From: Oscillospiraceae bacterium
Lineage (GTDB): Bacteria > Bacillota > Clostridia > Oscillospirales > Ruminococcaceae
Reading direction: 5' to 3'
Assembly: GCA_900752435.1 (NCBI GenBank)
Contig: CAADVD010000025.1
Location: 9,025 to 73,024 of the forward strand
Length of the DNA: 64,000 nucleotides
The notes beneath the pieces were generated by a model, which did no database searches, had not been told where the DNA came from, and saw nothing but the letters and a program-made list of their open reading frames with translations. A program made the position numbers and the translations under genes. Of the stretch, positions 40,956 through 49,661 are shown in pieces (position 1 is the stretch's first letter; each line of letters opens with the position of its first letter).

Positions 40956-42332
40956 TTGGGAATTACGAACTCAAATAAAGAATTGAATACGGATCGAATT
41001 GACTGCGGCGGTTCGTTTAAAGTGAAGCTCTCACTGACCGCAGAACCCAACATCGTCACCAATCCCACCGACATCGTGCTGGTTTTGGACCGTTCCGGAA
41101 GCATGTCCGGCAGTCCGCTTGCCAATCTGAAAAATGGCGCCAAAAAATTCATTGACATCATAGATGAAGCAACCGACAGCCAGCAGGACGGACAAATTGG
41201 ATACGGCAGTCACATCGGCATTGTAAGCTTTGCGGATTCAGCGACGCAGGATACACAGCTCATCACTTCCGTAGACGATTTGAAAGCGGCGGTCAACGCG
41301 CTGTCTGCCGGAGGACGCACCAATCATGCCGATGCATTCACCAAGGCAACACAGCTATTTGATCCCGCTTCCACCAACGAACGCGTCATTGTCCTGTTTA
41401 CGGACGGCCAAACAACAATCGGAGCAAATCCGAATCCCGTTGCAGAAGCGGCAAGGGAGCAAGGAATCATTATCTACTGCATCGGACTTTCCGGCAACGG
41501 CGGCATCGACGAGCAAGCACTGCATGATTGGGCATCCGATCCCTCCTCTTCCTATGTGGCGATTACGCCGGACGATGAAGAGCTTGAACAGCTCTTTGAG
41601 GATCTTGCCAAAAATATCGCAAAACCAGGCGCCAAAGACATTGTCATCAACGAAAAGGTAAATCCCTGTTTTAAAATTACGGCCGTATCCAACCCCACAA
41701 AAGGAACCGCCAGTATTACAGGAACGACTTCGCTTCAGTGGAAAATTGACGAGTTGGGCACCACAGGCAGTGAAGGCGCCGTACTCGAATTCACCGTGGA
41801 ACACGTTGGACCCTGCACCGGTGTTATTGAAGTGAATGAGAGCATCACCTACCACGACAAGGACGGCAATGACGTTACCTTCCCGTCGCCCAAAATCGAT
41901 GTAGACTGCGGCATCGTTGTCTTTCCGGAGGAATGCCCCAGACCGATTGACATCACCATAGACGGCTGTGACGATACCGTTGAATTCGATGCGGGAGACT
42001 TGGGGATGGAATCGCTTGGGCGCATTCTTCAGCTTGACGTAACGCTTAAAAATGTTTGTCCGCATAAGCGCATCGCACTGGCTGTTATTCTCACCGAAGT
42101 GGATTCGCACGGCATGGAATACAAACGCGGATTGAAAACCATGACGGTACCGGCTCACACCAGGTCTTCTTGTCACGATGTCACCGTGCGGTGCATTAAG
42201 TTTGTTCTTCCAGAGGATTTGGATGTATCCGGTTGTTCAGCCGCATCCATTTGCAACAAGCGTAAGTTCAAGGCGAAATTTATCGCGCACTATATTGACA
42301 ATGATTTTGAATGCTGTAAGGTAATTCTCTGA
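40956..42332 (+). CDS. von Willebrand factor A domain protein without signal peptide
   Basis: A 458-residue protein with a complete MIDAS site: DRSGS at 45-49, a threonine in GGRTNH, and LFTDGQT. The vWA domain (about 37-235) is followed by a beta-rich region (about 240-320) and a cysteine-rich C-terminal domain (about 325-458) ending FECCKVIL. The start appears to be a TTG with AAAGGA 10 bases upstream. No signal peptide, membrane segment or sorting motif is visible, although the domain normally works outside cells. A sequence CATATACT at 40911-40918 resembles sigma-E/sigma-K -10 elements, so a spore-coat role is possible but unproven. Function unknown. Confidence 0.82.
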   Translation: MGITNSNKELNTDRIDCGGSFKVKLSLTAEPNIVTNPTDIVLVLDRSGSMSGSPLANLKNGAKKFIDIIDEATDSQQDGQIGYGSHIGIVSFADSATQDTQLITSVDDLKAAVNALSAGGRTNHADAFTKATQLFDPASTNERVIVLFTDGQTTIGANPNPVAEAAREQGIIIYCIGLSGNGGIDEQALHDWASDPSSSYVAITPDDEELEQLFEDLAKNIAKPGAKDIVINEKVNPCFKITAVSNPTKGTASITGTTSLQWKIDELGTTGSEGAVLEFTVEHVGPCTGVIEVNESITYHDKDGNDVTFPSPKIDVDCGIVVFPEECPRPIDITIDGCDDTVEFDAGDLGMESLGRILQLDVTLKNVCPHKRIALAVILTEVDSHGMEYKRGLKTMTVPAHTRSSCHDVTVRCIKFVLPEDLDVSGCSAASICNKRKFKAKFIAHYIDNDFECCKVIL

Positions 42333-42415
42333 TTGCCGGAATCTTAAAGCCGCCATTATGGCTGCGCTTGCCCAATCACTCAAATTATAAATGATTGTTT
42401 GAAAAGCTTCCTATA

Positions 42416-42465
42416 AAAACACAGAACCGACAACTTATGATTGCTCATAGGTTCATCGGTTCTGT
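42416..42465 (-). terminator. Terminator-like hairpin downstream of the isochorismatase-like gene
   Basis: A 10-bp outer stem (ACAGAACCGA at 42421-42430 with 42456-42465) and a short inner stem ATGA/TCAT, followed on the minus strand by GTTTTTA. It may also serve the vWA gene from the plus side, but without a T tract there. Confidence 0.65.
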
Positions 42466-42512
42466 GCTTGTGCATCCGATTCTTTCATGACTAGCCCGGC
42501 AAACGAGAAATT

Positions 42513-42589
42513 CATTAGACTTGTTCGGAAACCTCGTTAAACGATAGCAAAAAGTTTAAACTTGAGAAGGTTTCCGAACAAGTCTAATG
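42513..42589. repeat. 77-bp element bounded by perfect 22-bp inverted repeats (MITE-like)
   Basis: The left arm 42513-42534 begins CATTAGACTTGTTCGGAA and its exact reverse complement occupies 42568-42589, with a 33-base AT-rich interior containing GTTAAAC and GTTTAAAC. There is no T tract on either side, so it is not a terminator. The right arm includes the TAG stop of the neighbouring minus-strand gene. The structure is that of a miniature inverted-repeat element or of paired transposon ends; no transposase is present. Confidence 0.6.
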
Positions 42590-43057
42590 CATAAACTGTA
42601 CATGGACCTTTTCTAATTTCCGCTTCACTTTTGAAAATCGTTCTGCATTTCCGATTCCAATACAGGCTTCGTTGCATGCAATCGCAAAGCCCTTTTTCGC
42701 TCCGTCTAACGCCGAACATCCCACGCAATAATTTCCGTCTACGCCGACGAGTTCAAGCTTCTTTGCGCCAATTTTTTGCAAATAGTTCAACAGTTTTTGA
42801 TTGGAAAAACAGCTAGATTTTCTTTTTTCAAAAATGTGATCGGACACTATAAAAAGCCCCTGAACCAATTCTTTCTCTGTCTTTGAGCTTTCCCAAAAGA
42901 ACTTATTGGTAATATAAATAACGGCTTCCTTGGGATATTGCGTAATTCTATGGTTGATGTTTTCAATCAATTCAGCCGTATGGTACGGATATCTGTTTCG
43001 ATTTCTCCCATTGCCCACATAATCTTCCTGCATGTCGATAATCAGCAAACAATCCAC
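42584..43057 (-). CDS. Isochorismatase-family cysteine hydrolase
   Basis: A 157-residue protein of the isochorismatase/nicotinamidase-like fold. The catalytic aspartate lies in LLIIDMQEDYVG near the N-terminus and the nucleophile cysteine in GVDGNYCVGCSALDGAKKG. The start is taken as GTG at 43057 with AAAGGGG eight bases upstream. The last codons run into a 22-bp inverted repeat, so the C-terminus may have been altered by insertion of that element. Substrate unknown. Confidence 0.78.
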   Translation of the reverse strand: MDCLLIIDMQEDYVGNGRNRNRYPYHTAELIENINHRITQYPKEAVIYITNKFFWESSKTEKELVQGLFIVSDHIFEKRKSSCFSNQKLLNYLQKIGAKKLELVGVDGNYCVGCSALDGAKKGFAIACNEACIGIGNAERFSKVKRKLEKVHVQFMH

Positions 43058-43189
43058 TACACTCACCCCTTTAAATTTTATTTTATCAACAAATTTTGAA
43101 ATTTATATTGCTTTTATGTGGACAATCATTCATAATAAATAAGAAGAACAACATCTGTCTTTTAAAAAACAACGAAAGAGGTTTGCATC

Positions 43190-43690
43190 ATGGAGTTATC
43201 AACCGTAATAATATTATTCGGAGCGGCGTCGCTTATCGTAGGTTTGTCTTTTTTATTGGTATGTCTGTCCCGCAAAAAGCTAAATGCCACGACAACAGGT
43301 GTGGTTACAGGTATGTGCAGAGATGCCGCCGCATTTCATGCAAGCGTAAAAGAGAACGAGCATCCACCGCTCTCAGAAAATACACAAGGAAACTTTTATT
43401 CCCATGCAGCCGTAGGAACAAACGACAGAAGTTTGGATCCCACAGTTACATATTACCTTACTTATTCTTATGAGGTAAACGGAGTCACCTATCATCGGGC
43501 AAGCAATATCTCCATGAATGCCGGCATGGCGAAGAAAAAAATCGGACAACAGAGAGTGGTGCGTTACAACACAGAAAATCCTTTTCAGTCTACGATTTTA
43601 ACCGGAACGATTTACAAGGTTTTAAGCAGTATTTTGATTCCGATTGGATTGGTATGCGTCATAATCGGCATTGCACTGTGGCGCAATTGA
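43190..43690 (+). CDS. Two-helix membrane protein (DUF3592-like)
   Basis: A 166-residue protein with membrane helices at about 5-27 and 140-163 and an exported central domain containing YYLTYSYEVNGVTYHRAS and QQRVVRYNTENPFQS. The SYEVNGxxY and VxYNPxxP-like pattern is that of DUF3592 proteins, whose function is unknown. AAAGAGG lies about eight bases upstream of the start. The strong promoter that follows its stop belongs to feoAB. Confidence 0.72.
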   Translation: MELSTVIILFGAASLIVGLSFLLVCLSRKKLNATTTGVVTGMCRDAAAFHASVKENEHPPLSENTQGNFYSHAAVGTNDRSLDPTVTYYLTYSYEVNGVTYHRASNISMNAGMAKKKIGQQRVVRYNTENPFQSTILTGTIYKVLSSILIPIGLVCVIIGIALWRN

Positions 43691-43692
43691 CC

Positions 43693-43721
43693 TTGACAAA
43701 CGCTCTATACAGGGTTAAAAT
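43693..43721 (+). promoter_or_regulatory. Promoter of feoAB
   Basis: Consensus TTGACA (43693-43698) and TAAAAT (43716-43721) with a 17-bp spacer, immediately after the stop of the preceding gene. Confidence 0.75.
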
Positions 43722-43728
43722 GTAAGCG

Positions 43729-43861
43729 CTGGCTAACATATTGCAGTTCTTTTTAAGAACTGCCTATTTTTTAGGCCTCAGTTAGCAGAAGGCAACATTT
43801 CTAAAATCAGGACATCGCGCAACGTGCGCCTCCCTATTGATTAGAAAGGAAACAAAAAAGC
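43729..43861 (+). promoter_or_regulatory. feoAB leader with an early terminator-like hairpin
   Basis: The predicted 133-nt leader starts with a 9-bp hairpin (GCAGTTCTT with AAGAACTGC, 43743-43763) followed by TATTTTTTAG. An outer pairing between GGCTAAC (43730-43736) and GTTAGCAG (43782-43789) could enclose it or compete with it. The arrangement promoter, terminator, gene suggests attenuation, possibly by iron status. The hairpin might instead terminate readthrough from the preceding gene. I do not recognise a described riboswitch. Confidence 0.5.
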
Positions 43862-44092
43862 ATGACAATCAACGATTTAAAACCCGGGCAGAGCGGCATC
43901 ATTACCGTCATTGGCGGCGAAGGCGCACTGCGGCGGCATTTGCTGGATATGGGGCTAACGCCGAACACCAAAGTCACCGTGCGCAAGGTAGCCCCCATGG
44001 GCGACCCCATTGAGCTGTTTTTGCGCAGTTATGTGCTGACGATCCGCCGTGACGATGCGGCCAAAATTGAAATCGACGAGGTAAACAGCTGA
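43862..44092 (+). CDS. feoA: Ferrous iron transport protein A
   Basis: A 76-residue SH3-like protein (MTINDLKPGQSGIITVIGGEGALRRHLLDMGLTPNTKVTV), the small cytoplasmic partner of FeoB. Its TGA overlaps the feoB ATG by one base (TGATG). Confidence 0.95.
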   Translation: MTINDLKPGQSGIITVIGGEGALRRHLLDMGLTPNTKVTVRKVAPMGDPIELFLRSYVLTIRRDDAAKIEIDEVNS

Positions 44093-46110
44093 TGAGCAAA
44101 TATTTACTAGCGCTGGCAGGCAACCAAAACTGCGGCAAAACCACGCTGTTCAACTGCTTAACCGGAAGCAACCAGCATGTGGGCAACTTTCCGGGCGTGA
44201 CGGTGGAGAAAAAAGAAGGTACAATCAAAAAACACAGCAACATCAGCATCGTGGATTTGCCGGGAATTTACTCCCTGTCCCCCTATACATCCGAAGAAGT
44301 AGTCACGCGCGATTTTGTGATTGACGAGCACCCGAACGCCATCATCAACATTGTAGACGCGACCAACATTGAGCGCAACCTATATTTGACCCTTCAGCTG
44401 ATGGAACTGAACCTTCCGATGATTGTCGCGCTCAACATGATGGACGAAGTGCGCGCAAGCGGTAACTCCATCGATGTGGAAAAGCTGTCAGAACAGCTCG
44501 GATTGCCGGTGGTGCCAATTTCGGCAAGCAAAAACGAGGGCATCAGCGAGTTGGTGGACGGCGTAGTCAAGCTATTGGAACAGCACCAGCCGCCCGTCAA
44601 GCTGGATTTCTGCGAAGGGCCGGTACATAAGGCACTGCACTCCATGGCGCATCTCATCGAAGATCAGGCGAATGCGGCTGGTTATCCCGTTCGCTTTGCC
44701 GCCACCAAGCTCATCGAGGGTGACCAACCCATGATGGAAGCGCTGGAACTGACAGAAGGACAAAAGCACATTCTCGACCACATAGTGGAAGAAATGGAGT
44801 TTGAACTGGGCACCGACCGCGAAGCGGCGCTGGCTGACATGCGATACAGCTACATCGAAAAGATTTGCCGAAACTGCGTCGTACGCCATCAGGAAACGCA
44901 CGAACAAATTCGGTCGGAAAAGATCGATCGGTGGCTAACGCACAAATATTTGGGCATTCCGATTTTTCTATGCATCATGCTGTTGGTGTTCTGGCTGACA
45001 TTTTCCGTCATCGGCGCGCCATTGCAGACCTTGCTGGAAAACGGCATTCAAATCGCAACCGATGCCTTGAGCCAATTGCTGACGCAGGCAAAGGTTGCAC
45101 CTTGGCTGCAGTCGTTGGTCATTGAAGGCGTTTGTGCCGGCGTAGGCAGTGTCCTGTCGTTTTTGCCCATCATTGTGTTGCTGTTTTTCTTTTTATCCTT
45201 GTTGGAGGACAGCGGCTACATGGCGCGTGTAGCATTTGTCATGGACAAGCTTCTGCGTAAAATCGGGCTGTCCGGACGCTCCTTTGTGCCGATGCTGATT
45301 GGATTCGGATGCAGCGTACCGGCCATCATGGCGACCCGAACACTGTCCAGCGAGCGCGACCGAAAAATGACGATTATCCTGACCCCGTTCATGTCCTGCA
45401 GCGCAAAGCTTCCGATTTACGGAATGATTACAATGGCATTTTTCCCAAAACACAGCGGTTTGGTGATGTTCTCCATTTATGTACTGGGCATCGTGGTGGC
45501 GATTCTATCGGGACTGCTGTTAAAAAGCACGCTGTTCCGCGGCAATCCCGTACCGTTTGTCATAGAGCTTCCTGCCTACCGCATCCCGGCGGCCAAAAGC
45601 GTCTTGCTTCACATGTGGGAAAAGGCAAAGGATTTTATCCGCAAAGCCTTTACCGTAATTTTCATGGCAGCCATTGTCATTTGGTTCCTGCAAAGCTTTG
45701 ACTGGGGACTCAATATGATTGAGGACAGCACCAAAAGCATGCTGGCAAGCATCGGCTCCATCATTGCGCCGATTTTTGCCCCGTTGGGCTTCAACGATTG
45801 GCGTGCTTCCACAGCGCTCATTACCGGACTGACCGCAAAAGAAACCGTCGTCAGCACGCTGTCCGTACTGACCGGAGCAACGACGGACGCACAGCTTTCC
45901 AGCGTACTGGGATCGATTTTCACCCCGCTGAGCGCATTTTCCTTTTTGATCTTTACGGTATTGTATATGCCCTGTGTAGCGGCCTTTGCGGCCAGCAGAC
46001 GAGAACTCAATTCCACACGCGACGCCATCCTCGCCGCAGCTTATCAGACAGGCGTGGCTTATGTGACGGCGTTGGTCATTTATCAACTGGGCAGTCTGCT
46101 GATTCACTAA
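44092..46110 (+). CDS. feoB: Ferrous iron transporter FeoB
   Basis: A 672-residue ferrous iron permease with an N-terminal GTPase domain (P-loop GNQNCGKTT near residue 10, DLPGIYSL, NMMDEV, SASKNEG) followed by a helical GDI domain (about 170-265) and a membrane domain of about eight to ten helices including the Gate motifs GCSVPAIMATRTL and FMSCSAKLPIYG with conserved cysteines. No C-terminal FeoC-like domain is visible. It is co-transcribed with feoA. Confidence 0.97.
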   Translation: MSKYLLALAGNQNCGKTTLFNCLTGSNQHVGNFPGVTVEKKEGTIKKHSNISIVDLPGIYSLSPYTSEEVVTRDFVIDEHPNAIINIVDATNIERNLYLTLQLMELNLPMIVALNMMDEVRASGNSIDVEKLSEQLGLPVVPISASKNEGISELVDGVVKLLEQHQPPVKLDFCEGPVHKALHSMAHLIEDQANAAGYPVRFAATKLIEGDQPMMEALELTEGQKHILDHIVEEMEFELGTDREAALADMRYSYIEKICRNCVVRHQETHEQIRSEKIDRWLTHKYLGIPIFLCIMLLVFWLTFSVIGAPLQTLLENGIQIATDALSQLLTQAKVAPWLQSLVIEGVCAGVGSVLSFLPIIVLLFFFLSLLEDSGYMARVAFVMDKLLRKIGLSGRSFVPMLIGFGCSVPAIMATRTLSSERDRKMTIILTPFMSCSAKLPIYGMITMAFFPKHSGLVMFSIYVLGIVVAILSGLLLKSTLFRGNPVPFVIELPAYRIPAAKSVLLHMWEKAKDFIRKAFTVIFMAAIVIWFLQSFDWGLNMIEDSTKSMLASIGSIIAPIFAPLGFNDWRASTALITGLTAKETVVSTLSVLTGATTDAQLSSVLGSIFTPLSAFSFLIFTVLYMPCVAAFAASRRELNSTRDAILAAAYQTGVAYVTALVIYQLGSLLIH

Positions 46111-46132
46111 ACTAAAAATAGCCGGTATCCTC

Positions 46133-46181
46133 AAATGACCCATATCTGCTGACAACCATTCCCAGCAGATGTGGGTCATTT
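46133..46181 (+). terminator. Hairpin after feoB
   Basis: A 19-bp stem (from AAATGACCCA at 46133 to 46151, paired with 46163-46181) with one G-T pair, 22 bp past the feoB stop. The T tract is short (ATTTAC). Confidence 0.65.
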
Positions 46182-46223
46182 ACAAGATACTCCGCAAAAA
46201 TTGCCAAAGCAATAAAAAAAGTC

Positions 46224-46252
46224 TTGACAAGGAAGAAAGAAGTTGCTATAAT
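46224..46252 (+). promoter_or_regulatory. Promoter of tRNA-Leu
   Basis: Perfect TTGACA (46224-46229) and TATAAT (46247-46252) with a 17-bp spacer, 29 bp upstream of the tRNA. Confidence 0.88.
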
Positions 46253-46281
46253 TATTAAGCACCTTGAGGGTGTGCTCAAAA

Positions 46282-46365
46282 GCGGCAGTGCTGGAATAGG
46301 CAGACAGGCACGTTTGAGGGGCGTGTGTCCATGACGTACGGGTTCAAGTCCCGTTTGCCGCACCA
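46282..46365 (+). tRNA. tRNA-Leu (anticodon GAG)
   Basis: An 84-nt class-II tRNA with CCA encoded. Acceptor GCGGCAG pairs with TTGCCGC; the anticodon stem CACGT/GCGTG closes the loop TTGAGGG with anticodon GAG at loop positions 3-5; a long variable arm (TGTCCATGACGTA) and T arm CGGGTTCAAGTCCCG follow. It has its own promoter and terminator. Confidence 0.96.
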
Positions 46366-46369
46366 AATA

Positions 46370-46402
46370 AAAACCCACGAGTTTGATCTCGTGGGTTTTT
46401 GC
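46370..46402 (+). terminator. Terminator of tRNA-Leu
   Basis: Stem AAAACCCACGAG/CTCGTGGGTTTT with a 6-base loop and T tract, directly after the tRNA. Confidence 0.9.
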
Positions 46403-46442
46403 TTTTCTCTTTTTCTATTTTTATCAAAAAGGAGTCCTTCTT

Positions 46443-47267
46443 ATGCCATTGCCCGTTCATACGCCCATCATTGATTTTCACATGCACGCATTCCCCGACA
46501 AAATTGCCGAGCGCACTTTAGATAAGCTCGCCAAAATCTCCAATTCCACACCCTATACCGCCGGAACCATCGATTCCACACTCGATTACCTGTCCCGCCA
46601 TCACCTGACCGCCGGTGTCATCATGCAAATTGCCACCAAGCCCACACAGCAGACCACGATCAACAATTGGGCAAAACAGGTACAAACCGAGCACGAAGCC
46701 CTCTTTTGCTTTGGCTCCATTCATCCCGATGCACCGGACGCGTTGGAAGAACTGCACCGCATTCGTGAACTCGGTCTCAAGGGCGTCAAACTGCATCCCG
46801 ACTATCAAAACTTCTTCGTCAACGAAGAACGCCTCTACCCCATCTACGAAACCATAGCCCAGCTGGGACTTCCCGTGACGTTCCACGCTGGCTGGGACCC
46901 GCTTTCCCCCGACTTCATCCATGCCATGCCGGAGGAACTCGCCAAGGTAGCCGAAGCCTTTCCCTCGCTCACCATCATTGCCGCACACATGGGCGGCATG
47001 CGCTTGTCCGATGATGTGGAGCGCTATCTTGTCGGCAAGCCGAATGTCTATCTGGACTTTTCCATGGCGCCTCTGTATACCCCCGCCGACCAGCTCAAAC
47101 GCATCATCGAACAGCACGGCGCCGAACGGATTCTGTTCGCCACCGACTGCCCGTGGAGCGATGCCAGCCAGGATTTAGACATCCTGCTCTCATTGGGTCT
47201 TTCCGATGAGGCATATGCACAAATTCTGCACCGCAACGCTGAACGCCTTCTCGCCCCCACCGATTAA
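46443..47267 (+). CDS. Amidohydrolase-2 family metal-dependent hydrolase
   Basis: A 274-residue TIM-barrel protein with the metal motif IDFHMHAFPD (HxH at residues 13-15), GVKLHPDYQNF, TFHAGWDP, IIAAHMGG and a C-terminal FATDCPWSD aspartate. This is the pattern of amidohydrolase-2 hydrolases and related decarboxylases. The start at 46443 follows AAAAGGAG; an in-frame ATG upstream overlaps the tRNA terminator. Substrate unknown. Its stop overlaps the end of the convergent small gene by 4 bp. Confidence 0.85.
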   Translation: MPLPVHTPIIDFHMHAFPDKIAERTLDKLAKISNSTPYTAGTIDSTLDYLSRHHLTAGVIMQIATKPTQQTTINNWAKQVQTEHEALFCFGSIHPDAPDALEELHRIRELGLKGVKLHPDYQNFFVNEERLYPIYETIAQLGLPVTFHAGWDPLSPDFIHAMPEELAKVAEAFPSLTIIAAHMGGMRLSDDVERYLVGKPNVYLDFSMAPLYTPADQLKRIIEQHGAERILFATDCPWSDASQDLDILLSLGLSDEAYAQILHRNAERLLAPTD

Positions 47268-47482
47268 GCGCTGTAACGCTCCACCAGCCAATCCTCTACA
47301 ATATCGAATAGATGACAACTTTCTGCGCCATACTCATTGAGACAGCTCACCAGCTCTTCCACTTCCGGCCGTTCCGGTGAAATTCCTTCTACCGTAACCT
47401 CTCCGTTGGATATACCATACTCCAATACTTGTTTCTCTTCAATTTTGCTAAAATTTTCTACTATGTAATACATAACATTCAT
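47264..47482 (-). CDS. Small conserved-looking protein (DUF6514-like)
   Basis: A 72-residue soluble acidic protein, MNVMYYIVENFSKIEEKQ at the start and ending VEDWLVERYSA. It resembles short clostridial proteins grouped as DUF6514 (weak recall). A strong site AGGAGG lies 8 bases before the ATG at 47482, and a minus-strand TATAAT is at 47514-47519. Function unknown. Confidence 0.65.
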   Translation of the reverse strand: MNVMYYIVENFSKIEEKQVLEYGISNGEVTVEGISPERPEVEELVSCLNEYGAESCHLFDIVEDWLVERYSA

Positions 47483-47636
47483 AGTGTTCCCTCCTCTTAT
47501 TGAACTGTTTCCCATTATACACGCATTTGGAAACAAAATCCACCTTTTTCCATCGTGCATTTTCGAGTATACCCACCCAAAACCGAACATTTCCGTCTAA
47601 ACACGGTTTTGCAGCATTTCCAGCAAACATACGGAC

Positions 47637-47669
47637 AAAAGACCTCCGCAAAATTGCGGAGGTCTTTTG
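47637..47669. terminator. Isolated bidirectional-looking terminator
   Basis: Stem AAAAGACCTCCGCAA/TTGCGGAGGTCTTTT, perfect over 14-15 bp. It stands in a gene-free stretch, 155 bp upstream of the small gene at 47482 and 230 bp downstream of hydA, so it insulates the two. The remainder of 47483-47903 is AT-rich with no further gene that I can support. Confidence 0.75.
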
Positions 47670-47849
47670 TCGAAAGAAAGTATGATTAGGAGCATCTCTG
47701 GCAAGATGCAAATAAAACGAAACGCAGTCATTGATTACATTTCTGTTACAAGTATAACATAATAGTTACAAAATATCCAGCATCCCAGCCTCATTATAAC
47801 AAAAATCAGCATAACTGCCAAATAATTTCTTTGTTTTATGTAAATATTT

Positions 47850-47881
47850 ACAAAAATCAGGTGCATCCCAAGAATGCACCT
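47850..47881 (-). terminator. Terminator of the hydrogenase operon
   Basis: Stem AGGTGCAT (47860-47867) with 47874-47881 and a 6-base loop, followed on the minus strand by GATTTTTG, 22 bp past the hydA stop. Confidence 0.85.
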
Positions 47882-47903
47882 AATTTCAAGGAGGGTATGA
47901 TAA

Positions 47904-49646
47904 TTAGTAGAGAGCACGTTTTACATAGGAAGTATGAAGCACCTCATGTGCCGTATGGCTTCCCGGTTTTCCAAGGAATTGATCGTACACTTCTTTAATG
48001 GATGGATTATCATGCGATTTCCGCAGCGGCATGTTGCTGTCGAGATCGTACAGCGCTTTGGCGCGAATCCCTTTCAGATCCACAAAGTTGCGCACACTCG
48101 CCGGTTGAGTCGGCTGACCGCCGCCATTCACACAGCCGCCCGGGCAAGCCATGACTTCCACAATATGATAACTCGCTTCACCGCTCTTGATGCGGTTGAG
48201 CAATACTTTCGCATTTGCCAATCCGGAGCAAACCGCCGCCTTAACTTCCAAGCCGCCGACGTTGTACACCGCTTCCTTGATGCCCGCCGTACCGCGCACC
48301 TCATGGAATTCCACATTCGGCAACGTTTCGCCGGTGATGGTTTCCACCGCTGTCCGCAGTGCCGCTTCCATTACGCCGCCGGTCGCGCCGAAAATCACGC
48401 CCGCACCGGTCGATTCGCCAAGCGGTGCGTCAAATCCTTCTTCCGGCAACCGGTCAAACACCAATCCGGCACGCTTAATCATGCGCGCCAATTCTCTGGT
48501 TGTCAGCGCCACATCCACATCCGGCACACCGGCCGCACTCTGGTTGTCGCGTCCCACTTCAAATTTTTTCGCCGTACACGGCATGATGCTGACCGATACA
48601 ATATCCTTTGGGTCAATGCCGTTTTTCTGTGCGTAATGCGTCTTCACAATCGCGCCGAACATCTGCTGCGGCGATTTGCAGGAAGACAAATTCGGAATAA
48701 ATTCCGGATAAAAATGCTCGCAGAATTTCACCCATCCCGGTGAGCAAGAAGTAATAATCGGCAAGGTACCGCCATTCTGCACGCGTTCCACAAATTCATT
48801 GGCTTCTTCCATAATGGTCAAGTCAGCCGCAAAATCGGTGTCAAACACCTTATCAAAGCCCAACCGGCGCAGTGCCGCGGCCATCTTGCCTTCTACATTG
48901 GAGCCCACCGGCATTCCAAATGCTTCGCCCAAAGTCACGCGTACAGACGGCGCAGTCTGCACCACCACATGCTTGGTCGGATCCTGCAAGGCCGCCCAAA
49001 CCTTGTCCGTATCGTCCTTTTCGTAGATTGCACCCGTCGGACAAACGGTGATGCACTGTCCGCAGGACACGCAGTTGGTTTCACCCAACGGCATCTCAAA
49101 TGCACAACCGATGTGCGTTGCCTGACCGCGTTCATTCGGTCCAATGACCGCCACGCCCTGATTGTCGCGGCACACTGCCACACAGCGGCGGCAGAGAATG
49201 CATTTATTGTTGTCGCGCACCATATGCGCCGCCGAATCATCCAGCTCATATGTATTGTTGTTGCCTGCAAAGCGCTCTTCGTCCTCCACGCCGTATTCCT
49301 GACACAGTCTCTGCAATTCGCAGTCGCCGCTCTTGATGCAGGACAAACATTTCTTGTCGTGCGTAGACAGCAAGAGCTCCAAGTTGGTCTTTCTGGCTTC
49401 CAGCACCTTCGGCGAATTCGTGGTGATTTCCATGCCCTCATTGACCGGATACACACACGCCGTCACCAAGGTTCTCGCACCCTTGACCTCCACCACGCAG
49501 ATGCGGCAGGCGCCGATTTCGTTGATGTCCTTTAAGTAACACAGCGTCGGAATGTCGATGCCGGCTTCCCGAGCCGCCTGTAAAATCGTATAATTCTTTG
49601 GCACACAAACGGGCATACCATTGATTTTAATGTTCACGTTCTCCAT
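47904..49646 (-). CDS. hydA: [FeFe] hydrogenase catalytic subunit of a bifurcating HydABC complex
   Basis: A 580-residue iron-only hydrogenase subunit. In order: [2Fe-2S] domain (C36, C47, C50, C64), His-ligated cluster (H96, C100, C103, C109), two [4Fe-4S] clusters (C149/152/155/159 and C192/195/198/202), and the H-cluster domain with TSCSPGW (C301), MPCTAKKFE (C357) and MACPGGCVNGGGQ (C501, C505), then a small-subunit-like C-terminus. In the first H-cluster motif a serine stands beside the cysteine where monomeric enzymes carry two cysteines. With HydB and HydC it should oxidise NADH and reduced ferredoxin together to make H2, or the reverse. Confidence 0.96.
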   Translation of the reverse strand: MENVNIKINGMPVCVPKNYTILQAAREAGIDIPTLCYLKDINEIGACRICVVEVKGARTLVTACVYPVNEGMEITTNSPKVLEARKTNLELLLSTHDKKCLSCIKSGDCELQRLCQEYGVEDEERFAGNNNTYELDDSAAHMVRDNNKCILCRRCVAVCRDNQGVAVIGPNERGQATHIGCAFEMPLGETNCVSCGQCITVCPTGAIYEKDDTDKVWAALQDPTKHVVVQTAPSVRVTLGEAFGMPVGSNVEGKMAAALRRLGFDKVFDTDFAADLTIMEEANEFVERVQNGGTLPIITSCSPGWVKFCEHFYPEFIPNLSSCKSPQQMFGAIVKTHYAQKNGIDPKDIVSVSIMPCTAKKFEVGRDNQSAAGVPDVDVALTTRELARMIKRAGLVFDRLPEEGFDAPLGESTGAGVIFGATGGVMEAALRTAVETITGETLPNVEFHEVRGTAGIKEAVYNVGGLEVKAAVCSGLANAKVLLNRIKSGEASYHIVEVMACPGGCVNGGGQPTQPASVRNFVDLKGIRAKALYDLDSNMPLRKSHDNPSIKEVYDQFLGKPGSHTAHEVLHTSYVKRALY

Positions 49647-49661
49647 GTTGGTACACTCCTT

